DNA of 64,000 nt. Origin: Planctomycetota bacterium. GTDB lineage: Bacteria; Planctomycetota; Phycisphaerae; Phycisphaerales; UBA1924. Location: the NCBI GenBank assembly GCA_024280755.1, contig JAJRPN010000004.1, positions 1-64,000 on the forward strand, written 5' to 3'. The notes below the pieces were generated by a model. That model was not told the DNA's origin. It worked only from the letters and a program-made list of their open reading frames with translations, and did not search any database. The translations under genes were made by a program, and so were the position numbers. Positions 56,558-64,000 of this stretch are shown in pieces (position 1 is the first letter of the stretch; each line of letters starts with the position of its first letter).

Positions 56558-57259
56558 ATGACCATGATTGATACAGACATCTCAGGCGTGCCGGCACGCA
56601 TCTTGCAAAGCCCAAAGCACTGGCGCAACCGCAAGCACGAATCGCACTGGCGCTCAGGCGATGAAGAGTTTGACGCGGCCAAGTTTGGTATGTGGCTCTT
56701 CCTCTCTACCGAAGTCTTGCTCTTCGCAGGGATCTTCTGTGGCTACGCGATCTTCCGAATGCTCTATCCAGAAGCATGGGCCAATGGCTCACACTATCTC
56801 GATTGGCGTATGGGCGCAGCAAACACCGCGGTGCTTTTGTTTTCGTCATGGACTGCTGCCAACGCTGTTCGTCTTGCTCAACTTGACAAACAGTTCTGGC
56901 TAAAAATCAATCTGATCATCACGATCATCTGTGCATTGCTGTTTGTTTTTATCAAGTTTAAATTTGAATACATGGCCAAGCTCCCTGTTGGTAAAGCACC
57001 GGGGACATTCTTCTCGTATCCATACGCCCAGGATGTTCATGAGCCGCTCTGGTGGTCGTTGTACTATGTCGGCACCGGCATCCACGCGTTCCATGTTATT
57101 GTCGGAGCGATTCTCTTTGGTGTCGTGCTTTGGTACGCTCACCGCCATCAGTCCTACGGCCCAACCCAGTATACGCTCGTCGAGAACTCTGCCCTCTATT
57201 GGCATATTGTCGACCTGATCTGGATCTTCCTCTTCCCGCTTCTGTACCTCATCCACTAA
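56558..57259 (+). CDS. coxC: Cytochrome c oxidase subunit III
   Basis: The 233-aa product has five membrane helices and the family landmarks KFGMWLFLSTEVLLFAGIFCGY, GTGIHAFHVIVGAILFG and YWHIVDLIWIFLFPLLYL. ATG 56558 follows AAGGGACATAACA; the frame upstream from 56513 is unsupported. It completes the oxidase core with coxB and coxA and precedes the subunit IV-like gene by 54 bases. Confidence 0.95.
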   Translation: MTMIDTDISGVPARILQSPKHWRNRKHESHWRSGDEEFDAAKFGMWLFLSTEVLLFAGIFCGYAIFRMLYPEAWANGSHYLDWRMGAANTAVLLFSSWTAANAVRLAQLDKQFWLKINLIITIICALLFVFIKFKFEYMAKLPVGKAPGTFFSYPYAQDVHEPLWWSLYYVGTGIHAFHVIVGAILFGVVLWYAHRHQSYGPTQYTLVENSALYWHIVDLIWIFLFPLLYLIH

Positions 57260-57313
57260 TCTGATTTTGATTTCGTGATTGATTACTGATTTACTCTCAC
57301 CAGAGAACATGCC

Positions 57314-58120
57314 ATGAGCCAAGACACCACAACACCATCAAACGACCTAGGTTGGGATCCAACCGATCCGCACGGGATCAATCCGCATGACGACGCACAT
57401 GAGGGGCACTTTGTTGCCGATTGGCGCATGCAAATCGGGATCCTTGCGCTCTTGTTGTTTTTCACGCTGATGACGGTCGGGTTCTACAACCTTGAACAAT
57501 GGATTGAATCATCGTTCCAGATCATGCTTCCCAAGTGGATCAACATTGCAGGCGCGATGTCGATCGCTACGGTCAAGGCATTGCTTGTTGCAGCATTCTT
57601 CATGCAACTCAAGTATGACAAAGCACTCAATACCTTTGTCATGCTCTTCTGTCTCTTCTGTGTTGGACTCTTCCTCACCTTCACGATGATTGATCTGGGT
57701 TCACGAGGCTGGATCGACCCAGCCAGGGCTCCGCAGATCACGGCTGGCGGCACAGGCGTCGGGCTTAATAGTGCTTCAGCAGACAAAAACTTCTCGATCA
57801 TCATCAGCCCAAAGGTAAACACCGGCGGCATGAGCATGGTTCACTATGCCCGATTGAACGGCAACAAAAATAAACACGGGCTGCTCTACTACCGCGATAA
57901 CGATGACGAAGCAACCTTCTGGGAACACTTCTACAGCGGGCACGCAACGCATCAAGATGCACTCGACGAGCATAACTTCTTCGAGCAACTCGGATATGGG
58001 TACCATGCTGCAACATCGAGTGCCAATGCTTCACATCCTCGTCACGGCTTGACCCCTGGGCTCTTCTCAGATGTCGATCCGGCAGCACACACAACCGAAT
58101 CGAATGGCAATGACCACTGA
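57314..58120 (+). CDS. Cytochrome oxidase subunit IV-like membrane protein, extended
   Basis: The 268-aa product has three membrane helices (about 40-60, 75-98, 105-128) with KALLVAAFFMQLKYDKALNTFVMLF typical of the small subunit IV of caa3 oxidases. Those are about 100 aa; this one adds a 130-residue, histidine- and asparagine-rich, soluble tail of unknown role. Its stop falls 17 bases inside the next gene, so the two are coupled. It fits the oxidase operon by position. Confidence 0.8.
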   Translation: MSQDTTTPSNDLGWDPTDPHGINPHDDAHEGHFVADWRMQIGILALLLFFTLMTVGFYNLEQWIESSFQIMLPKWINIAGAMSIATVKALLVAAFFMQLKYDKALNTFVMLFCLFCVGLFLTFTMIDLGSRGWIDPARAPQITAGGTGVGLNSASADKNFSIIISPKVNTGGMSMVHYARLNGNKNKHGLLYYRDNDDEATFWEHFYSGHATHQDALDEHNFFEQLGYGYHAATSSANASHPRHGLTPGLFSDVDPAAHTTESNGNDH

Positions 58121-59021
58121 TACGACCACTGATACGACCACTGATACGACCACTGATACGACAAGTACGCACACCCCCAAAGAGAGCAGACGCACTTGGT
58201 GGATCTTGGTCGTAGTGTCGATCGCTTTGATTGTTATCTCGGGTATCTCGCTTGCGCAGCGCATCGCTCACTACAACGAAGCAAACGACCATTCGCTGTT
58301 CGCATATATCCAAGCGACCAGCCCAAGTTTCACATTCGCTGGTCGAGATATTAGAGTTGTCGAAGATACGATTGATGAAAAAGATGTCGTCCGTATCACC
58401 TACGGCGAGCAAGAGCTCGTGCTTGATGTCGCTATCCCGCCATTGCAACCGCTCCCAGAACTCTACGAACGCCATCAGGATTGGCTGACCATCTCGCTGT
58501 TCGCAGATCGCGCGGGCATGTCGATGGAAGAGTTCCAGCAACAACTCAAAACTGATCAAATCAAACCAAGGTTCGGTGTCATCACCCGAACCCCATTTGG
58601 TCTGGATCGACTCGAAGCACCAAATCATGAGAACCTCGAGCAGAAACAGAACTGGGGCAATGGCGAGATACGATCCGATGTGGCAAGGTACGATTGCTAC
58701 GAGTTTCTCCGCGATGGCACCGTTACCCACGAGATCAAACGACACCCCGAGAGCGGGTCCAGTCTTCTACGCAGGCAGAACTATGCCAAACTCAAGGGCG
58801 AACCCATCCCTCAACGAAGAGAAGATGAACTCCAGGAATACACATGGCAGTATGGCGCAGCCCTCAAAGTCATGGCTCGTGCGCCCGCAATCACCATGGA
58901 AAGACAAGCACTCACCGTCGCCGGGTGGACACTGCCCGCGACGGCAACCGGGTTCTTGATGCTCTTGGTTTCGTTCTTCTTCGCCATCGCGCCGCCAAGG
59001 ACTGCATCGAAGCTGAACTGA
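58104..59021 (+). CDS. Unknown membrane protein at end of respiratory operon
   Basis: The 305-aa product has two membrane helices (about 38-58 and 277-298) around a soluble domain of about 200 residues with no motif I recognise. The N-terminus encodes four TTDT units from a 12-base tandem repeat. I prefer ATG 58104 (MAMTTDTT) to the frame start at 58071, which would lengthen the overlap. It may be an assembly or accessory factor of the oxidase, by position only. A terminator follows. Confidence 0.6.
   Translation: MAMTTDTTTDTTTDTTTDTTSTHTPKESRRTWWILVVVSIALIVISGISLAQRIAHYNEANDHSLFAYIQATSPSFTFAGRDIRVVEDTIDEKDVVRITYGEQELVLDVAIPPLQPLPELYERHQDWLTISLFADRAGMSMEEFQQQLKTDQIKPRFGVITRTPFGLDRLEAPNHENLEQKQNWGNGEIRSDVARYDCYEFLRDGTVTHEIKRHPESGSSLLRRQNYAKLKGEPIPQRREDELQEYTWQYGAALKVMARAPAITMERQALTVAGWTLPATATGFLMLLVSFFFAIAPPRTASKLN
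58113..58160 (+). repeat. 12-bp tandem repeat ACCACTGATACG, four copies
   Basis: Four head-to-tail copies of ACCACTGATACG encode Thr-Thr-Asp-Thr units at the start of the gene at 58104 and overlap the end of the gene before it. Copy number could vary by slippage without changing the frame. Confidence 0.95.
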
Positions 59022-59046
59022 GTTTGCTCTGAACAAAACAATAAAA

Positions 59047-59076
59047 AAACCGCGTGACCCATGTGCCACGCGGTTT
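59047..59076. terminator. Bidirectional terminator between operon and OmpA gene
   Basis: AAACCGCGTG and CACGCGGTTT form a 10-bp hairpin with a ten-base loop. On the plus strand it is followed by GTTTGT and on the minus strand by TTTTTTTAT, so it can stop both convergent transcripts. Confidence 0.85.
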
Positions 59077-59096
59077 GTTTGTATCGAATGAATCGT

Positions 59097-59978
59097 TTAC
59101 TTGGTCGGATCAATCTTCGGACGAGTGATCTTTACCGGTGCCGGTTGTGCTGCTGCCGGTTGAGCAGATGATGCAGAATCTACGCCTGTGTTTGTCGAAG
59201 GCACAAGGAAGATCTCAACTCGGCGGTTGGCCTTGGTGCCTTTGCCCTTGTTGTTGGAAACCAGCGGGCGATTTTCGCCCCAGCCAGTCACCGACATCCT
59301 GTTCCAATCAACACCCGATTGTCCGAGTGCAGCTCGTACTGCGATCGCGCGATGGGCAGAGAGGTGCATGTTTGATGGGTGACGCTTTTTCGTGTTCGAG
59401 CTTGGGCGTTCGTTGTCAGTATGCCCAACAATCTGGATGTCATACTGACCAGCCGAGCCTGAGTTGAGAACATCGGCAAGCTTCTTGAGCGAATCGCCAG
59501 CGGATGCCTGGACCGAATCTGAACCGGACCCAAAGGTCATGTCCGAAACGAAACGGAGCATCCCGTGATCTGCGTCATAGTTGATGATGCCAGGGTATTG
59601 GCTGGCAAGATCAGACAATGCTCGATCGGTCGCAGCATCAAGATGCACGATCTGAAGCGAGTTCATCCGGTCTTCGAGGTTGATGAATGAGCTTTGTGAG
59701 TTGGCCAATGCGCCGCGGAGCGTTGAGTTCTCAGATTGCAGCCGAGAGATCACGCCCTGTGCATCGCCAGCCGAACCTTGGAGCTGGGTGTTGGTTGATT
59801 CGGCCGAGCCAACAATGTTGGTGAGCTCTTGGTTCTGGCTCCGCAGCGACATGTTGGTCTCGTAGAGCTTGTCGAACTCCTGCTGACTGACACACCCGGT
59901 GGTCAATCCCGCAGCTGCGATCAGAACGGCGCTCAGGGCAACTTTGCGTCCTGGCATGGTGAAGTTGGTGATTTTCAT
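59097..59978 (-). CDS. OmpA-family lipoprotein
   Basis: The 293-aa product has a lipobox (GLTTGC), a coiled-coil region of about 30-120 (repeated E, N, Q and L heptads), and a C-terminal OmpA/Pal domain (about 140-265) with VGHTDNE, RAIAVRAALGQSGVDW and NRRVEIFLVP, the peptidoglycan-binding signature. It likely ties the outer membrane to the cell wall, as Pal does. A proline- and alanine-rich tail follows. It lies alone, divergent from the amidohydrolase gene. Confidence 0.9.
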   Translation of the reverse strand: MKITNFTMPGRKVALSAVLIAAAGLTTGCVSQQEFDKLYETNMSLRSQNQELTNIVGSAESTNTQLQGSAGDAQGVISRLQSENSTLRGALANSQSSFINLEDRMNSLQIVHLDAATDRALSDLASQYPGIINYDADHGMLRFVSDMTFGSGSDSVQASAGDSLKKLADVLNSGSAGQYDIQIVGHTDNERPSSNTKKRHPSNMHLSAHRAIAVRAALGQSGVDWNRMSVTGWGENRPLVSNNKGKGTKANRRVEIFLVPSTNTGVDSASSAQPAAAQPAPVKITRPKIDPTK

Positions 59979-60129
59979 AGTCTGCTCCTGGTCTACTTTG
60001 ACACTCGCCAGTCGGCCGAGTGTTGGGTTGTTTGTCCGTTGCGATGATATCAGGATGATATCGTATTGAGTAGATCTCGGCGGGCAAACATCACCCTTAT
60101 TGTGCTTTCATGCCGTACAATCTGCGCCT

Positions 60130-61563
60130 ATGCCAATCAACACCCCGTCATCACCCGCTCAACGGGTTTCCTACCAAATAGATGCGCTCGTGCATCAAAA
60201 TCTGTCAACATCTTCATCTGTTTCAGGGACTTCACCCCACATCCTTCGGCTCAACGCTACTGCCATCGCGTGCCCGGCTTCTGGAGTGATCGAATCCGCC
60301 TCCCTCTTGCTCAAGTCCACACCAACCGGGTTCGAGATTGTCGGCTTTGGAACACACGAAGAGATCAATGCCAAGATCGAATCCGGGCAGCTTCCAAAGC
60401 AGATGCTCGAACTCACCCTCCGCGATCGCCTCCTCATGCCCGCCCTTGTCAACGCCCATACCCATCTCGATCTGACACACATCGGCCCAGTCGCCCATGA
60501 CCCAAACGAAGGCTTCGTGAAATGGATCGATCACATCCGAACCAACCGCAAGCAAGAAGACATCGACATCCGCCAGGCTGTCCGATTGGGCATCCAAGCT
60601 TCTCTTGCTGGCGGCACCATCGCAGTGGGGGATATCGCCGGCGCACCCAGCGGCCGAATCACCGACGCACCGGCCCACGAACTTGCAGCATCTCCAATGC
60701 TCGGCACCTCCTATATCGAGTTCTTTGGCATCGGCAAAACCGAAGAATCAGTCATCGAAAAAATCGAGCACTACCTCACCAACACCCACCCCCAATCACT
60801 CGAAGCCCTCAAACACACCGGCGTCACCATCGGGTTCCAACCACACGCCCCGTACACCGTTGGGTTGCCTGTCTATCAACAGATCACCACCATCGCCAAG
60901 CAGCATGGCATGCCCTTAAGCACGCACCTCGCCGAGACCTCCGAAGAACACGAGTTCATCGCCAAAGGCACCGGCCCGCAGCGCACATTCCTCGAACGCT
61001 TCGGCGTCTGGAAAAGCTCCATCCTCGACCACATCGCCAAAGACAACCACCCCGTCGAACACCTCGCCAATGTCCTCAAGCAATCGCCATACCTTGTCGC
61101 CCATATCAATGATGCAACAGATGCCGCGATCGAAACCCTCGCCGCGACCAATACCTCCGTCGCCTACTGCCCAAGAGGCTCCGCCTACTTCGGAGCCGAC
61201 CAACACTTCGACCCACACCGCTACCAAGACATGCTCGCCAGCGGCGTCAATGTGTGTCTTGGCACCGACTCGATCGTCAACCTCGACACCCCTGGCCGAA
61301 TCTCCATCCTCGACGAGATGCGATTCCTCCATCGCCGTGACGGTACCGACCCCAAACGCCTCCTCCAAATGGCCACCACCAATGGTGCCCGTGCCTTAGG
61401 ACTCGATGATTCCGGCTTTACTCTTGCGGTAGGCAATCACCCATTGGGCTTGATTGCCGTACCGATCGAAGCGGGGGGGCAAGATTCATGGGCAGGTGCC
61501 ATGCAAAGTAACGAGCCGCCGGAGTGGGTGTTTGGGCGAGAGAAAGAGACCCAATTTGCCTAG
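60130..61563 (+). CDS. Amidohydrolase-superfamily deaminase or hydrolase
   Basis: The 477-aa product is a metal-dependent amidohydrolase of the chlorohydrolase/deaminase type: NAHTHLDL with the paired metal histidines (about residue 113), FQPHAPY, the histidine of STHLAETSEEHEF, and GTDSIVNLD with the catalytic aspartate. Similar planctomycete proteins are annotated as aminofutalosine deaminases of the alternative menaquinone pathway, but S-adenosylhomocysteine-type or guanine-type deaminases share the motifs, and no mqn gene is present here. ATG 60130 is preferred to the TTG at 60100. Confidence 0.82.
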   Translation: MPINTPSSPAQRVSYQIDALVHQNLSTSSSVSGTSPHILRLNATAIACPASGVIESASLLLKSTPTGFEIVGFGTHEEINAKIESGQLPKQMLELTLRDRLLMPALVNAHTHLDLTHIGPVAHDPNEGFVKWIDHIRTNRKQEDIDIRQAVRLGIQASLAGGTIAVGDIAGAPSGRITDAPAHELAASPMLGTSYIEFFGIGKTEESVIEKIEHYLTNTHPQSLEALKHTGVTIGFQPHAPYTVGLPVYQQITTIAKQHGMPLSTHLAETSEEHEFIAKGTGPQRTFLERFGVWKSSILDHIAKDNHPVEHLANVLKQSPYLVAHINDATDAAIETLAATNTSVAYCPRGSAYFGADQHFDPHRYQDMLASGVNVCLGTDSIVNLDTPGRISILDEMRFLHRRDGTDPKRLLQMATTNGARALGLDDSGFTLAVGNHPLGLIAVPIEAGGQDSWAGAMQSNEPPEWVFGREKETQFA

Positions 61564-61726
61564 ATTGCCATTTTGGATATCAGATTCCTGCATCCAATCC
61601 CGCCCGCATGCGAAAAGATCAAGAGAAGGGCTTTGTATTCCCGAATGAGTTTGTAGGGATACCCTTCGTCGGCCAGATTCCGTGCATATCGTTTCATGCA
61701 CGAAAAAAGCCCAGTGAGTGTGTGTT

Positions 61727-62158
61727 ATGAGCAGTGAAGTACAAATCGATCTCAAGGATATCATGGATCAAGCTGGCGGCTATTCGCCCGCGTGCTTCGG
61801 ATTTATCCGCGATGGGCTTGCACACACCGTCGAGATGGTCCACGGCAACCCCGCAGACCAAACCATGCTCGAACTCGGACTCGTCGAAGATTCCCGCCAT
61901 GTCTGTGGCCGAGAGCTTTGCATCGGGCTGAAGGACTACGCCATCGACCGCTACGGCATGCTCGCCAAGTCCGTCCTCAACAAGTGGGGCATCCACTACA
62001 CCCGCGACTTCGGCAACATTATCTTCGCGATGGTCGACGCTGGTTTGATGCGAACGACTGATGAAGACAGCATTGAAGATTTCGACGCGATCTTTGAGTT
62101 CGACGATGTCTTCTCTGATCCCGCAAGAACCACCCGCCCGGTGATTCTCGAATCCTAA
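61727..62158 (+). CDS. Minf_1886 family protein
   Basis: The 143-aa product shows GFIRDGLAHTVEMVHG, HVCGRELCIGLKDYAIDRYG, VLNKWGIHYTRDFGNIIFAMVDAGLM and TDEDSIEDFDAIFEFDDVF, which match the Minf_1886 family, common in planctomycetes and verrucomicrobia. No function is known. The start at 61727 (MSSEVQIDL) is preferred to 61718 because the family begins there. It stands alone between the amidohydrolase gene and a repeat. Confidence 0.87.
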   Translation: MSSEVQIDLKDIMDQAGGYSPACFGFIRDGLAHTVEMVHGNPADQTMLELGLVEDSRHVCGRELCIGLKDYAIDRYGMLAKSVLNKWGIHYTRDFGNIIFAMVDAGLMRTTDEDSIEDFDAIFEFDDVFSDPARTTRPVILES

Positions 62159-62261
62159 CGGATCTTCCTTCTGGTGAGATTGATTTTTCTGGTGGGATGG
62201 GCTTCCAGCCCGTCTTTCTCCGTCATCATGTCTGACGGCTTGTATTTTTCTATACGAACTC

Positions 62262-62423
62262 GCCTCCCCCGGGCCTCCGGGGGAGGTGCCGAACGAAGTG
62301 AGGCGGAGGGGGTCTTCTCTTTTCTTCCCGTTGTCTATTGCCCACTGCCAATTGCCTTCTTCAAGAAAGCCCCCCTCCGACCGCGAAGACGCGGCCACCT
62401 CCCCCGGAAGCCCGGGGGAGGCG
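62262..62423. repeat. Palindromic repeat element, second copy
   Basis: GCCTCCCCCGGGCCTCCGGGG-type hairpin with a downstream GCGGAGGGGGTCTTCTCT segment (62262-62321) faces an inverted counterpart (62367-62423) across about 45 bases. The design matches the element at 37065-37273: each half has a GGGGAGGTG hairpin and a GCGGAGGGG arm. Confidence 0.78.
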
Positions 62424-62522
62424 AAAGAAGTTATTCTTGCGGCGAATACAAATGGTAAATATGCCTTGTTTCCTCAGTCACATCATCACACAACAATTCT
62501 CCTTCCGTGCTATGCTTATCGC

Positions 62523-63845
62523 ATGGCTGATCAAAAAACAAACGACACCAAATCATCGCCCGCCTGGGCCTCATTGCACCTCTGGCACATGCAGCCCGTC
62601 CGCGATGTCCTCCTCGGGCTCGGCATCTTCGCCATCTTCCTGATCGGCCAAAAGATTTCGGTTGTCACCGTGCCTTTGCTCATCGCGATTTTGCTGGCGT
62701 ATCTTTTTGAACCCGTCATCGTGTGGCTGATGAAGAAGTTTAAGCTCTCTCGCCGAACATCGGTCATCGGGATCATCGCCGGCATGATCGTGTTCGTCGG
62801 GCTACCCGCCGTCATCGGCTCCGCCTTTGCGGTTGGGCAGTTGGTCACCATTGGTACCACAACCGTTGACAACATCGGGCATGTGTATCATGCGCGCAAT
62901 GGGACCGAAGAAGAAGCCGCCGAGTATCTCCGCACCCAGATCGACCCGACCGCCAAGGTTGCGACTCCCACCCTCGATAAGGCCGGGAAAGCAATCAAGC
63001 CCCAGCGTTCCAAGGCCGACAACTGGATTTGGATCGAACAGCAGATCCGTAAATCCCAAACCAAGGATAACGCCTTTGGCAAAGCCTGCAACACCGCGAT
63101 CGAATGGGTCACCCTCAATAGCGATCGAGTCGCCGAGACGGCAGCCGGCGTTGGTTTCGGTGCAGCCAATACAATCCTGTCGATGATCGGTGCCATCTTC
63201 GGGCTCGGATTTATGGCCTTCATCACCGCATTCTTTTTCTTCTTCACCGCAACCGAATGGGTCGGGCTTCAGCAGTTCGGATCAAAAATGCTCCCTGATA
63301 AAAACCGAGGCAACATCATCATCCTGTTCGTAAAGTTCGATCAGGTGATCTCCGGGTTTATTCGAGGCCGAATCACGATCGCTTTCATCCAAGCCATTAT
63401 TTTCTCGATCGGTTTCTTTGTCATCGGGGTCCCTGGTGCTTTCATCCTTGGGCCGATCGTTGCGTTTTTATCAATCGTTCCCTATCTCGCACTCGTCGGC
63501 GTGCCCATCGCGGTCTCGCTGCTGTGGCTTCAAAGCTACGGCGGGTTCCGAGGCGAAATCTGGTGGGTCATCGGCGCACCAACCCTGCTCTACTTCCTCG
63601 GACAAGCCATCGACGATTATGTCCTCACCCCAAAGATTCAAGGCAAAAGCACAGGCATGGATACCCCGACCATCCTGTTCGCATCCCTCGCCGGCGGTGC
63701 CCTCTTCGGCATCTTCGGCATGCTGATCGCTATCCCGATCGCCGCGTGCGTGAAGATCCTCATCCAAGAAATCTTTTGGCCCAAGTTCAAAGATTGGGCC
63801 GAAGGACGGGCCGCCGATCCATTGCCAATTGACAGCGAATCATGA
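62523..63845 (+). CDS. AI-2E family transporter (PerM-like permease)
   Basis: The 440-aa product has about eight membrane helices with a soluble insert between helices three and four (about 120-200), and the family ending QAIDDYVLTPKIQGKS and GMLIAIPIAACVKIL. AI-2E proteins include quorum-signal exporters and sodium-proton antiporters, and sequence alone does not show the substrate. I chose ATG 62523 (MADQKTND); the frame upstream to 62286 runs through the repeat element and is rejected. The gene converges on the partial gene at 63847. Confidence 0.88.
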   Translation: MADQKTNDTKSSPAWASLHLWHMQPVRDVLLGLGIFAIFLIGQKISVVTVPLLIAILLAYLFEPVIVWLMKKFKLSRRTSVIGIIAGMIVFVGLPAVIGSAFAVGQLVTIGTTTVDNIGHVYHARNGTEEEAAEYLRTQIDPTAKVATPTLDKAGKAIKPQRSKADNWIWIEQQIRKSQTKDNAFGKACNTAIEWVTLNSDRVAETAAGVGFGAANTILSMIGAIFGLGFMAFITAFFFFFTATEWVGLQQFGSKMLPDKNRGNIIILFVKFDQVISGFIRGRITIAFIQAIIFSIGFFVIGVPGAFILGPIVAFLSIVPYLALVGVPIAVSLLWLQSYGGFRGEIWWVIGAPTLLYFLGQAIDDYVLTPKIQGKSTGMDTPTILFASLAGGALFGIFGMLIAIPIAACVKILIQEIFWPKFKDWAEGRAADPLPIDSES

Positions 63846-63846
63846 T

Positions 63847-64000
63847 TCAGGATTTCGTGTCTCGAAAGATCAATCGTCGTTTGCTGAATGCAAACTCGGC
63901 AACAAAGACCCCGCTGTAGAGCACCCCGATCGAATAGAGGGTGTCTCGTTCGTTCTGCCACATATAACTCATGAGCAGACCGATTGTGACAACCACTACG
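63847..64000 (-). CDS. Partial membrane protein at window edge
   Basis: The last 50 residues of a minus-strand protein lie here, ending at a TGA read from 63849. The visible part, LYSIGVLYSGVFVAEFAFSK preceded by a hydrophobic stretch, suggests two membrane segments and a basic tail. The start lies beyond the window, so no family can be named. It converges on the AI-2E gene with one base between the stop codons. Confidence 0.5.
   Translation of the reverse strand, partial: VVVVTIGLLMSYMWQNERDTLYSIGVLYSGVFVAEFAFSKRRLIFRDTKS

Noticed and set aside
1-64000. CRISPR array, prophage, integrase or insertion sequence
   Set aside because: No regularly spaced direct repeats with unique spacers, no transposase, integrase or phage structural gene was seen.

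Overview
The window looks like a chromosomal segment of a planctomycete, most likely class Phycisphaerae. The evidence is four secreted proteins that end in the two-part N-F-F-D-[IV]-S-x-F-L 'GC-type' dockerin ending in GC[PS], a complete alternative complex III plus caa3-type oxidase cluster, a DUF1800/DUF1501 pair, a Minf_1886 protein, and Kdo-lipopolysaccharide genes (kdsA, waaA) that imply an outer membrane. No phage, insertion sequence or CRISPR array was seen. The assignment is inference from gene content; no database search was possible.

Layout. 0-4.8 kb: dnaA on the minus strand with a possible oriC upstream, a GNAT acetyltransferase, a secreted protein of unknown role and rpmA (bL27). 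4.9-16.7 kb: secretome block with two FG-GAP-like propeller proteins, a purple-acid-phosphatase-like enzyme and a 1052-aa repeat protein, all dockerin-tailed, interleaved with a DUF1272 protein, a DUF6624 protein, kdsA, a candidate structured RNA and tRNA-Val. 16.7-22.7 kb: waaA, tRNA-Lys and a SNF2 helicase/SWIM zinc-finger pair. 23.3-28.7 kb: tRNA-Gln, then a housekeeping run: GlmU-like uridylyltransferase, prs, rplY, pth, rpsF, ssb, rplI. 28.7-35.3 kb, minus strand: sigma-70 factor, pilT, a membrane-anchored GspE/PilB-like protein with altered catalytic motifs, and a CvpA-like membrane protein. 35.3-42.9 kb: sodA, palindromic repeats, two small proteins, the DUF1501/DUF1800 pair and heme A synthase. 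43.1-59.0 kb: actABCDEF, small membrane protein, SCO, coxB, coxA, coxC, subunit IV-like protein and an unknown membrane protein, one tightly packed respiratory operon. 59.1-64 kb: OmpA-family lipoprotein, amidohydrolase, Minf_1886 protein, a second palindromic repeat, an AI-2E family transporter and a partial membrane protein.

How the genes work together. The respiratory block carries electrons from quinol through alternative complex III to an A2-type caa3 oxidase whose CoxB has its own cytochrome c domain; SCO loads CuA and the divergent heme A synthase makes the oxidase cofactor. kdsA and waaA make and attach Kdo. The prs-rplY-pth-rpsF-ssb-rplI run is a translation and replication housekeeping set.

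Most worth a second look: (1) an approximately 200-nt candidate RNA at about 10165-10365 with a plausible promoter, a three-way-junction fold, a rho-independent terminator and an 11-bp alternative pairing that would exclude the terminator hairpin; (2) the GspE-like protein with Walker A lysine replaced by arginine and an added membrane domain, beside pilT; (3) a 39-aa ORF coupled by ATGA overlap inside the respiratory operon; (4) the dockerin-tailed secretome without a visible cohesin; (5) dispersed palindromic elements at 37.1 kb and 62.3 kb.
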